Assembly: GCF_022513635.1 (NCBI RefSeq)
Contig: NZ_JAKWBL010000004.1
Location: 682,001-746,000, forward strand
Origin: Paraniabella ginsengisoli
Lineage (GTDB): Bacteria; Bacteroidota; Bacteroidia; Chitinophagales; Chitinophagaceae
Direction of reading: 5' to 3'
Length of the DNA stretch: 64,000 nt
Shown: piece by piece, positions 56,582 to 64,000 of the stretch
Layout of the letters: the number at the start of each line of letters is the position of its first letter
Position numbering within the stretch: position 1 is the stretch's first letter
Notes under the pieces: generated by a model
Databases searched by the model: none
The model's input: only the letters and a program-made list of their open reading frames with translations
Told to the model about the DNA's origin: nothing
Program-made: the position numbers and the translations under genes

Positions 56582-57778
56582 TCATGGAACATACGCATAT
56601 ACTATTTCCGACTTTTGCTTTGCGTACTTTACGGGTATTTCACCAAGTTTTAATTCTTCTTCTTGTGGCGTAGGTTCGCAAAAAGTGTACTGTTCTCCAT
56701 TGTAGGATATGGTTTCGCCAATAGGTTTATCAAATTTTACGGCAACCGTTACATGATTGGGGTAAGCCACTATCAACATCGGCAAATTGTATAATTCCTT
56801 AATTAAAAAATAAAACAAGGCAACCCTGTCTTCGCAATCGCTGTTGTCTGATAGAATAGTTTGTTCTGGAGTTAGTCTTTTGTCAACACCGTATATTTTA
56901 GTATCAGGCTCGTAGGGAAAGGCATATCGCACAAAATGCATCAAATAATCAATCCCTTCAGTTGGTGATAACTTTCTTACTTCTTTGAAAAGCAAAGGAA
57001 GCAGCGATTCTTTTGTTTCTTCGCTTACCGGAGCATTTAATTGCATTTCATAATCTACTACCGGGTAATTTTTAAAAATGGTTTTTACATCCGGATTTAT
57101 CTTTACCCTGAAAAAGTATTCGTTTTCGTACAGGCTGAAATTCAATTTTTTAACAACGTAGTCATTTTTATTAAAATGGGGCAATTTGGAAATGCGGTAA
57201 GAGAATGCTTTTCGTTCCTGATCGTCATTTAAAAAATAAAGCTCTTCAAACTTTTCCTTCTCAAAATCGAATTTTCCTGCATAATCATGGTAGTTGATAC
57301 ATATATAGGTTTTCCCTTTCCTTTGCCTAAACAGCATATTATACACATTGTCATTCGACTGTATAAAAAATACAATTTTACTATCATTTATCGCCAATGT
57401 GGGTTCGTAACCCGACTTGTACATCAGGAAAAACTTATATAAAGTGTATTGCCAGTAATTCAAGGATTTAGGGCTCATGCTTTCAGCAATTTTGCGTACA
57501 AGTTGGTAAAACATCCAATCGTCGGGATGCTCCTTAGTTTTGTAATCGTTCAAAACTTGCAAAACAGGTGTAAAATCAGCTTCTTCCATTTTGGTAAGAA
57601 CCCTGGTTACATTAGCCGAACTTCGGTCATTGTCATCAAAATGAATATAAGAATCAATATTAGGTTCATACTTCACCGTATCACCATAAAAGTTGAGAGT
57701 AACCAAATCTGGTTTACTCTGTGATTTAGCTAAAACTGCACAGCAAATTAGGGTCCATATAAATACAATCTTTTTCAT
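56582..57778 (-). CDS. Secreted protein with transglutaminase-like region
   Basis: 398 residues. Signal peptide (KKIVFIWTLICCAVLAKSQ). The C-terminal third has LTPEQTILSDNSDCEDRVALF with a Cys after the Asp and, about 25 residues on, LIVAYPNHVTVAVKFD with a His, the order of the Cys-His pair in transglutaminase-like or papain-fold peptidases. The N-terminal part is not recognised. Activity is only suggested by these residues. It is convergent with the lipoprotein gene and stands alone. Confidence 0.6.
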   Translation of the reverse strand: MKKIVFIWTLICCAVLAKSQSKPDLVTLNFYGDTVKYEPNIDSYIHFDDNDRSSANVTRVLTKMEEADFTPVLQVLNDYKTKEHPDDWMFYQLVRKIAESMSPKSLNYWQYTLYKFFLMYKSGYEPTLAINDSKIVFFIQSNDNVYNMLFRQRKGKTYICINYHDYAGKFDFEKEKFEELYFLNDDQERKAFSYRISKLPHFNKNDYVVKKLNFSLYENEYFFRVKINPDVKTIFKNYPVVDYEMQLNAPVSEETKESLLPLLFKEVRKLSPTEGIDYLMHFVRYAFPYEPDTKIYGVDKRLTPEQTILSDNSDCEDRVALFYFLIKELYNLPMLIVAYPNHVTVAVKFDKPIGETISYNGEQYTFCEPTPQEEELKLGEIPVKYAKQKSEIVYAYVP

Positions 57779-57940
57779 TTTGTTTAGCTAATAAAGTTAC
57801 AAAACATAACAATTATTTAATATTAAATTTTGGATATTGTAAAATGTTTCCTAGCGTCAAACTTTTCCTGGCAAGCTTCGTCTTAAGTATAATATTTCGG
57901 TGAAAAAATCGTTTAACTACAAATTGACAGACATTGGATT

Positions 57941-59117
57941 ATGATTAAGTGCAAGTGTGTTTCCTTTATTATTCTTCTGATTTTTACGGGTAATTTATTA
58001 TACGGCCAGGTGCCGAAGGTTAAAAAAATAGCATCCTGGTCCCAACGCGGATATTATATACTTAACCCTGTTTTGGCCCGTAATGGTGATGAAATGGCTT
58101 TTGTAAGACAGCTAAGTGGTAGAGATAGCACACTTGGGTCTGTAAATTTTTTAAAAGATGTAGATAACAACTTCCTGCCTCAGTCGGGCATTGAAGCGCG
58201 GCAATATGATCCGGTAATCAGCCTTTTTAACTTTCAAAAAAGAAATTGTCATTGCTTGATTATGGCTGGTCGCCTGCATTTTCCACCAACGACAACAGGA
58301 TCGCTTATGCTTTTCAACTTAACCCGTTGCAAAAGCAAGACAAGCTTTATGCAGAATCGTATAAAGGCAATAGCATTAAGATCTTCAATAAGTCGACTCA
58401 AAAAATTGAGGAAGTTGCAAAACCGTTGGGCAATTATTTGTTGGATCCTTTTTTTATTGACTCTCTCAACCTCGTTTACAAAGCTGGAGATAAAGTAAAT
58501 GGCCCCTACGGAGCGGCCATTTCACTTAGTGAGGTAAATCTTACAAACAAAAAAATAAGCTAGTTCAGCAGGCCGCTATTAAGTACCGTTTGTATGAATT
58601 AGTGGGGGAAACATATCTCATCAATAATAAATTGGCCTATGTTGTCTACAGCCCCGCTGATTCAGGAACGGGTATGGCGAGCGAATACCTGCATTTACTT
58701 GTTAGTGGAAATGATACTATTCAGAACTTCGGGGTTCGAAGGTTCACCAATCTCACGTATAAATTTGCATTTAATGATAAAAAGGAATTGCTTTTTTTAG
58801 ATGATCAGCATTTCTTGCCCGAAGACACTAATTATCTGGCCATATATAAAGGCAACCAATTAATAGGAAAAAAGCCATTTAACTTTACGCATAATAAAGC
58901 ATACTTAAGTCCAAATGGAAAATATATGGTTTATTTTACGCAAGCGATGGAAGCTTTTGTTGTAAATCTGAAAAATTTTGATAAGACGAAAATAGAAAAA
59001 CCACAAAAGGAACTGCATGCAATTGTGTGGAGCGCTGATGGTAATAACCTTGCCCTGGTGCAGGATCATGAAACATATATAGGAACTGATGAAATCCTGA
59101 TTTACAGCATTAAATAG
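57941..59117 (+). CDS. TolB-like beta-propeller secreted protein (two frame breaks)
   Basis: The corrected length is 392 residues. Signal peptide ends LLYGQ. Propeller-style blades: LNPVLARNGDEMAFVRQL, LLDYGWSPAFSTNDNRIAYA, KAYLSPNGKYMVYFTQ and LHAIVWSADGNNLALVQD, with the closing S-x-D-G-x-x-hA pattern. Breaks: one T at 58232-58234 and one A at 58549-58555. Probably a periplasmic or outer-membrane scaffold; the gene has no operon partner on its strand. Function not known. Confidence 0.72.
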
Positions 59118-59159
59118 CAGGATGTTAGATAGTCGAAGATTTCGCTAAAATAGCAGAAG

Positions 59160-59555
59160 CTATTTACGTTTATGTAATGAAGGTTCAATCTCTCCCTTCC
59201 ATTTTTTATATTGATCTTCGGTTAATTCTTTTTTGAGTTGTTTTTCTCTTTCTGCAATAAGGGCTTCATTCTTCTTCCGTACACTTTGAAAATCCTGGCT
59301 GGCTAATCCTTGTGCCAGTCCAGAAGCAGGTCGCTGAATATTATTTTTTAGCTTCTGTTGTTCCGAATAGAAATCGGTGAAAATTCCCTCGATCGTGCTT
59401 TTCTTGTCTTTTTCAAGTTTAAAAGCTTCGTCTAATCGCTCAACTACATGAGCTACTTTAGCTTTTATATCATCTTTGGAACTCTTTTGTGCCCAGGTTT
59501 CGGTAATACTTAAAAGAGTAAAACTTAGTAATAAAATGAATGCTTTGGTTTTCAT
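59160..59555 (-). CDS. Small secreted helical protein, Spy/CpxP-like
   Basis: 131 residues with signal peptide ending ETWAQ. All-helical, with the LTEDQYKKW motif (cf. LTxxQ) and many Lys/Glu, as in Spy/CpxP-family periplasmic chaperones. It ends the minus-strand group with the sigma factor, anti-sigma-like protein and CpxP-like membrane protein, so it may be their target or sensor partner. It is 57 bp after the preceding gene. Confidence 0.6.
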   Translation of the reverse strand: MKTKAFILLLSFTLLSITETWAQKSSKDDIKAKVAHVVERLDEAFKLEKDKKSTIEGIFTDFYSEQQKLKNNIQRPASGLAQGLASQDFQSVRKKNEALIAEREKQLKKELTEDQYKKWKGEIEPSLHKRK

Positions 59556-59612
59556 TTTTGAAAGACTTTAATATAAAGAGGATAAAATCTCGCAAAAGTT
59601 GCAAATGGGACT

Positions 59613-60105
59613 TTATTTGTCAGCTGGTGAATTGGCAGCTGGTTTCCGGCTTTTACCTTTGTTAATGATTTTTATCATAAGAGAGTCATAAGCAGGCATT
59701 TGTTCAGGAGTACAAATTTTTCGGGTTTCCACCACGTGGCGAAAAGCATTGATCTCTACCTGTTTTTGTAAACTTCCTATGGAATCAGCCAGTTTTTCAA
59801 CTATTGAATCGGGTGTGTTTTTCTGTTTGCTCAGGTCAAAAATGGTATTCTTGATACTAATGATCTTGTCCATTTTATTCTTAGCCGAGTCCCAATGGCT
59901 TTTTTAAGCTCAGTAAACCTTGCCGCCTGGTCGTCAGTAAAGCCAACCTCTTTTTGTAAAATTGCCGCAAAACTATCTTTATTCTTATCTTTTTTGGCTT
60001 TTGTTTACAGAAGTATAAGAAATAACCTAATACCAAAATATTGGTAAGTAAAAGTAGAAAGATAATGAAAACCAGAACTTTATTTGTTGATCGGCTTTGG
60101 GTCAT
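59613..60105 (-). CDS. CpxP/CnrX-like periplasmic sensor, membrane anchored (two frame breaks)
   Basis: The corrected length is 164 residues. One N-terminal transmembrane helix (VLVFIIFLLLLTNILVLGYF), a Lys-rich turn, then helical periplasmic part with EVGFTDDQAARFTELKKAI and the C-terminal ICTPEQMPAYDSLMIKII. The order fits the periplasmic heavy-metal sensor (CnrX/CpxP/Spy-fold) group. Breaks: one A on the coding strand at 59990-59995 and one G at 59891-59893. It starts 5 bp after the anti-sigma-like gene, so the two are coupled. Likely senses an envelope signal for the sigma factor. Confidence 0.7.
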
Positions 60106-60110
60106 TTTAA

Positions 60111-60431
60111 TTATTGATTAACGTCGGCAACTGCCAAAATATAATTATCATTTTGTAATACATCAGATATGCTGTTTGATGCAACAGTAGACGCTTCCTG
60201 TTCTTCGTAATCAGAATTGATGACCGTATAAATATTTGCAATTACTATTGTTGATAAGCATGTAAAAGCAATTACAGGTTTTGCCAGAAACTGTACACTG
60301 CGTGACCAGAAATTATTTTCCTCCTTAATTTTCGCCATAACACGTGTGTGCATAAATGGTCGTGCATTAGCAGGCGAAATACCATCAAGGCTGTTTAAAA
60401 TGTCTTCAATTTCTGTGTTGGATCTTTTCAT
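60111..60431 (-). CDS. Anti-sigma-like single-pass membrane protein
   Basis: 106 residues. A cytoplasmic N-terminal part (TEIEDILNSLDGISPANARP) is followed by one transmembrane helix near residues 49-67 (AKPVIAFTCLSTIVIANIY) and a short periplasmic tail. Size, topology and its position right after an ECF sigma gene and right before a CpxP/CnrX-like protein suggest an anti-sigma factor, though no zinc motif (HxxxCxxC) is visible. Confidence 0.6.
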   Translation of the reverse strand: MKRSNTEIEDILNSLDGISPANARPFMHTRVMAKIKEENNFWSRSVQFLAKPVIAFTCLSTIVIANIYTVINSDYEEQEASTVASNSISDVLQNDNYILAVADVNQ

Positions 60432-60444
60432 CCGCTTGTTTTAT

Positions 60445-60460
60445 GCCTGCCTTGGCAGGC
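60445..60460. repeat. Short perfect palindrome GCCTGCC-TT-GGCAGGC
   Basis: A 7-bp stem with a 2-base loop in the 151-bp spacer between the sigma and anti-sigma genes. No T-run, so an attenuator or protein site rather than a terminator. Confidence 0.5.
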
Positions 60461-60582
60461 GCGTTTTAAATGGTTTCCTAGCAACTCTGCAATAAACACC
60501 CATTTAAAAATATGGGTTTCTCATGCACTATTCACACTATTTTAGACGTTGTTTTTTTATTTTTCTTGTAAAATAAGTTTTT

Positions 60583-61139
60583 TTAACCTTCTAATATTTT
60601 TTTCAGGTTATTTTTTGCCCGGTGTAACAGCGATTCGATGGCTGAAATACTCGTCTGCATGATCTCGCTTATTTCCTGGTAACTAAGCCCTTCAACTTTA
60701 CTTAAAATAAATGCAATTTTTTGATTTTCAGGAAGTTTATCAACTGCCCGAAATAATATGGCTGCATTTTCTTTTTTATCCAAAACTACTCCCGGATGAT
60801 TAAAGTCCGGAGGGTTTACTTCAACCTGCGCATCCTCTCCAAAAATGCTTTTAACAAAGCCAAAACGCTTTTTTCGCTTCTTTTTCGCTCGTGATCAAGC
60901 GATTTTGTGGTAGCGATGCGATACAACCACGTCGAAAATTTAGATTCACCTTTAAAAGAATTGATCGACTGGTAAACCTGAACAAATACTTCCTGTGCTA
61001 AATCTTCTGCGTCTTCTTCACTCTTTACAATACCCAGACACGTATTGTAAACCATGTTTTGATACGTGTCTACAATGTGTTTAAAGGCGGCTTCGTCTCC
61101 CTGCTTTAACTGTTCTACAAGTATTTCCTCGCTAACCAA
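60583..61139 (-). CDS. ECF sigma-70 factor (frame break)
   Basis: The corrected length is 185 residues. Sigma region 2: FKHIVDTYQNMVYNTCLGIV, EDAEDLAQEVFVQVYQSINS and FKGESKFSTWLYRIATTKSL. Region 4: LPENQKIAFILSKVEGLSYQ and EISEIMQTSISAIESLLHRA. One A is missing on the coding strand at 60881-60885; repair gives the basic linker and PPDFNHPGVVLDKKE. It directs RNA polymerase to a small regulon, probably in response to envelope stress sensed by the CpxP-like protein in the same cluster. It lies 73 bp after the outer-membrane protein gene on the same strand. Confidence 0.92.
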
Positions 61140-61212
61140 AAGTTTTAGTTTGTTGCAAAAAATTCAGGCAGCGATATTACTACATTTTTTAGAATTTTTT
61201 GCCAACAACATA

Positions 61213-64000
61213 TTAAAACATTGGTCCGCCGCCTGGACGGCCACTGCCACCTGGCATTCCACCGCCCGGAGGGCCGCCACGCCACTCTCTCTTTTCCCCA
61301 CCTTCATTATTGGAAGATGATGCTTTTCCTTTTCCAAAATTTCTTAGGCTGTAGGTGAACGTAAGCATAAAATATTGCTGCAATACGCGGCTCTGTTCAT
61401 CGGTAATTGTATTATTAGCGCCAATGCTTCTGCTTACACTTTGATTTTGTTTTAGAAGATCGAACACAGACAGCTTCAATTCGCCCGCTTTATTTTTCAG
61501 GAATTTTTTACCAATTGCGGCATTCCACAACCAATAAGAAGTATTAAAACCTTCTGAAAGGCCGCTATAAGTCTGGTTGCTTACATCGTTTTGCATGAAC
61601 CAGCCGTTTTTAGAAAGAAGATTTAGAAATACGCCTGCAGATTGATTGATGTACCTGGTATTACTATTTCGAACTAAGTTTTGTAGCACGAGTTCATCTG
61701 GATATTCGCTTTTTGCATTATTAAAATTGGCGTTATAATTAAGATTGAAATCTACATATTCACTTATGTTACTTGCCCACACAATACCTCCACTTAGCGC
61801 GTTATTGGTTGTTTTAGTAATGAGATTATTTATTGATCCGGGCCTGTCTACATATGTAAATCCACCGCTAAGGTTTAAGTTGGACTTAATCGCATTGAAA
61901 GGAAAGCTATAGGTAAGAAACGCATTTAATTGCTTATAACCGTTAAGATTAATAGGTTTTGAAAATTGCGATCCTTCTTTTAGCTCAATATTTTGTATAA
62001 CTGAATCTGCATTTAAATAATATACCGCATTCGTTATGTAATCATTGGTCATTTGACCGAAAAAGTTAGCAAAAAAACTATGCCCCGTTTTTCTATTAAC
62101 AAATGAATATCTGGCCGAACCAAAGTGGGTATATTCTTGCTTTAAAAGTGGGTTGCCGCCACTTACGTTAAGAGGGTTGCTGATATCTAAAACATCCTGT
62201 AACTGATCGATCGACGGAAAGTCTGTTCGTGCCCGGTAATACAATCGAAAATTGCTATTCAAACCAATTTTTTCGACCATCGCATATTTGGAAGCAGCGT
62301 GTTGAAGTGCTGTCGAATTGGCGTTGCTCCGGGAGGGTAAATACGATTACCTTCCAGCTTCGAATTTTGAAAATCAACCCCTATAGAAAATTGGTTATCT
62401 CTGGACCGGCCCAGGCGATAATCAACTTCTGCCGTGTTTGTAGTAATTGTATTGTCGAATTTGTTCGATTGCAACGGCTGAAAAATATCATAGTTCCCGC
62501 CACCGTCATTAGCATAGGTTTGCTGGTCTGCTTTATTATGCTGCACCTCATATTCGTATTCGAACTCAAGTTGCCCCTCTTTACCAATGGGTTCCGAATA
62601 ATTTGCTCTGGCAGAATAACGATTTCCATTGGTATTATTATCTCTATATTGATCCAATAGCGAGTCAGTAACTATTCCATCCTTGTAATATTTTAATGCG
62701 TTGTAATTATACGATTCACCTGCATTTTTATTGAAAGCAGTTTGAAAACCTAAAGATAATGTACGGCCTCTTTTAGCAAAAGAGTGGCGGTACATAATAT
62801 TATTATTGATGTTGTAGCCGTTGCGATTACTATTGGATCGATTGATAGAACTATTTATTGAGTCTATTTCATTCCCTATAAGGTTGTATGTATAATTAGA
62901 GCCGGATGATGCAGCATTATTATCCTGGAAACTGATCGAGGGAATTATATAAATCGTATTGTTAGAATCTATTTTATATTCTGCCCTCAAGTTAAAACGA
63001 TGATTATTATTATTAGAATTAGAAAACGAATTGCTTCCTGTAAACCTTATGCTATCAGTGGTGAAAGGAGTTTGGCTAAGCCTGTTTGTTTCGTTAGTAT
63101 TATTTGAATTATTGAAAAAATAGCTTGCAGCTACATCAAAATTTTTCTTTTTACCCCATTTATCACTGAAGTTAACCCCGAATGCATTGGTTTTGCTAAT
63201 ACCAGGCTCCATGCCTACGCTAAAGTTATCTGATCCGCCGCCGCCTCTGTAGCTACCACCTCCACCTCCGCGACCGCCGCCACTGCTGGTAAGTCCAAGC
63301 AGATCTTGCGAAGCAAAGTTTTGCTGATTGATATTATTAAAATTTCCGACAAAAGACACGCGCCTGTCACCACTAAAAAAACTAATATTTCCGCCTGCTG
63401 CGTATCGATCTTCTGTACCATACCCGGCATAAATTCGACCGAATTGTCCGTTAGTAACCTGGCTTTTAGTTACGATATTGATCGCTTTAACTGAATTGCC
63501 ATCATCAAACCCCGTAAGCTGTGCCTGGTCGCTCAAACGGTCAAAAACCTGTATTTTATCTACAACCTCAGAAGGAAGATTTTTGAGCGCCATTGTAGCA
63601 TCATCCCCAAAAAAATCTTTCCCATCAACGGTCACTTTTCTTACCTGCTCTCCCTGGGCTGTAACTGATCCGCTTCTGTCAACAGTAATTCCCGGCATTT
63701 TTTTGATAAGATCTTCTACCGTAGCATCCGGATTTACTTTGTATTGACCGGCGCTGAACTGAGTTGTATCTCCTTTTTGGGATACGCCGGCGCCGATGCA
63801 ACAACTACAACGCCTTCCAGCGTGGTTGTTTTTTTTGGTATATACACATCATCAAGATCTATTGATGGCATCGAGTCGGTCAATGCAACCGATCTTAACA
63901 ATGTCTCAAAACCGATAGATGTACTTTTCAATACGTAATTACCCAAAGAAATGTTGGAAAACAGAAATGTACCGGAAGAGTCGGAGACGGTTGATTTTAA
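61213..64000 (-). CDS. Outer-membrane beta-barrel TonB-type protein, OMP_b-brl_3-like (5' end outside, two frame breaks)
   Basis: At least 930 residues are inside; the start lies past the right edge. First seen is a carboxypeptidase-regulatory-like domain (VSDSSGTFLFSNISLGNYVL), then DVYIPKKTTTLEGVVVVASA, a plug with VEDLIKKMPGITVDRSGSVT and VTVDGKDFFGDDATMALKNL, and a large barrel. A Gly-rich loop GGGRGGGGGSYRGGGGSDNF occurs mid-protein and the C-terminus is Gly/Pro/Met-rich (GPPGGGMPGGSGRPGGG). Breaks: T-run 62268-62273 and near 63786. No SusD partner. Such proteins often export or assemble surface polymers or bind peptides; exact role unknown. Confidence 0.85.

Noticed and set aside
1..64000. 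CRISPR array, insertion sequence, prophage or rRNA operon
   Set aside because: No regularly spaced long repeats, transposase, integrase, phage structural gene or rRNA sequence was found on either strand.

Overview
The window reads as a chromosomal segment of a Bacteroidota bacterium, most likely a Chitinophagaceae-type member. The signs are a SusC/SusD pair, TAnnTTTG promoter elements in place of -10/-35 boxes, OMP_b-brl_3-type and TonB-dependent receptors, DUF4153, DUF418, DUF1593 and DUF47 families, a bactofilin with an M23 peptidase, and AT-rich intergenic DNA with degenerate repeats. Family names come from recognising motifs in the translated sequence; no database search was run.

Layout. 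0-6.8 kb: recR (cut off), an Ig-like lipoprotein, a TPR membrane protein, bactofilin + M23, heme A synthase, a CBM48-HhH fusion and a ThuA protein. 6.8-12.4 kb (minus strand): hibernation factor with phosphoketolase, then a winged-helix/DUF4153 membrane cluster with two copies of a perfect operator. 12.5-15.9 kb: a response regulator, a multi-PAS histidine kinase and tRNA-Arg(CCT). 16-36 kb: a pectin utilisation locus. A LacI regulator faces SusC-SusD, a DUF5123-type lipoprotein, two PL1 lyases, a PL10 lyase, a CE12 esterase, a DUF1593 protein, two CE8 pectin methylesterases, a GH43 and a sulfatase. These would bind, de-esterify and cleave homogalacturonan and trim its side chains. 36-38 kb: a PlcP-like metallophosphoesterase with a glycosyltransferase. 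38-51 kb: HAD phosphatase, DUF418 protein, M13 peptidase, Usp, two-component pair, ankyrin protein, galE, and a PiT + DUF47 phosphate transport pair. 52-56.5 kb: a TonB-dependent receptor and a beta-helix lipoprotein. 56.5-64 kb: secreted proteins, an ECF sigma/anti-sigma/CpxP-like module and an outer-membrane barrel protein cut by the window edge.

The most interesting signal is regulatory. Three places (36093-36147, 52216-52281, 55229-55283) carry arrays of 11-bp direct repeats with a TAACA-type core, and in all three the last repeat starts exactly 14 bp before a TAnnTTTG-like -7 element. This is the architecture of a PhoB-activated promoter. The arrays stand before the PlcP-like/glycosyltransferase pair, the TonB receptor and the lipoprotein, which suggests one phosphate-starvation regulon combining lipid remodelling with outer-membrane uptake.

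A caution on quality: about 34 single-site frame breaks split 21 genes, and nearly all are explained by one base missing from a homopolymer. Restoring the base gives full-length proteins with conserved motifs. These are most simply sequencing or assembly errors, so such genes are annotated here as one CDS each over the full extent, with the break positions given.
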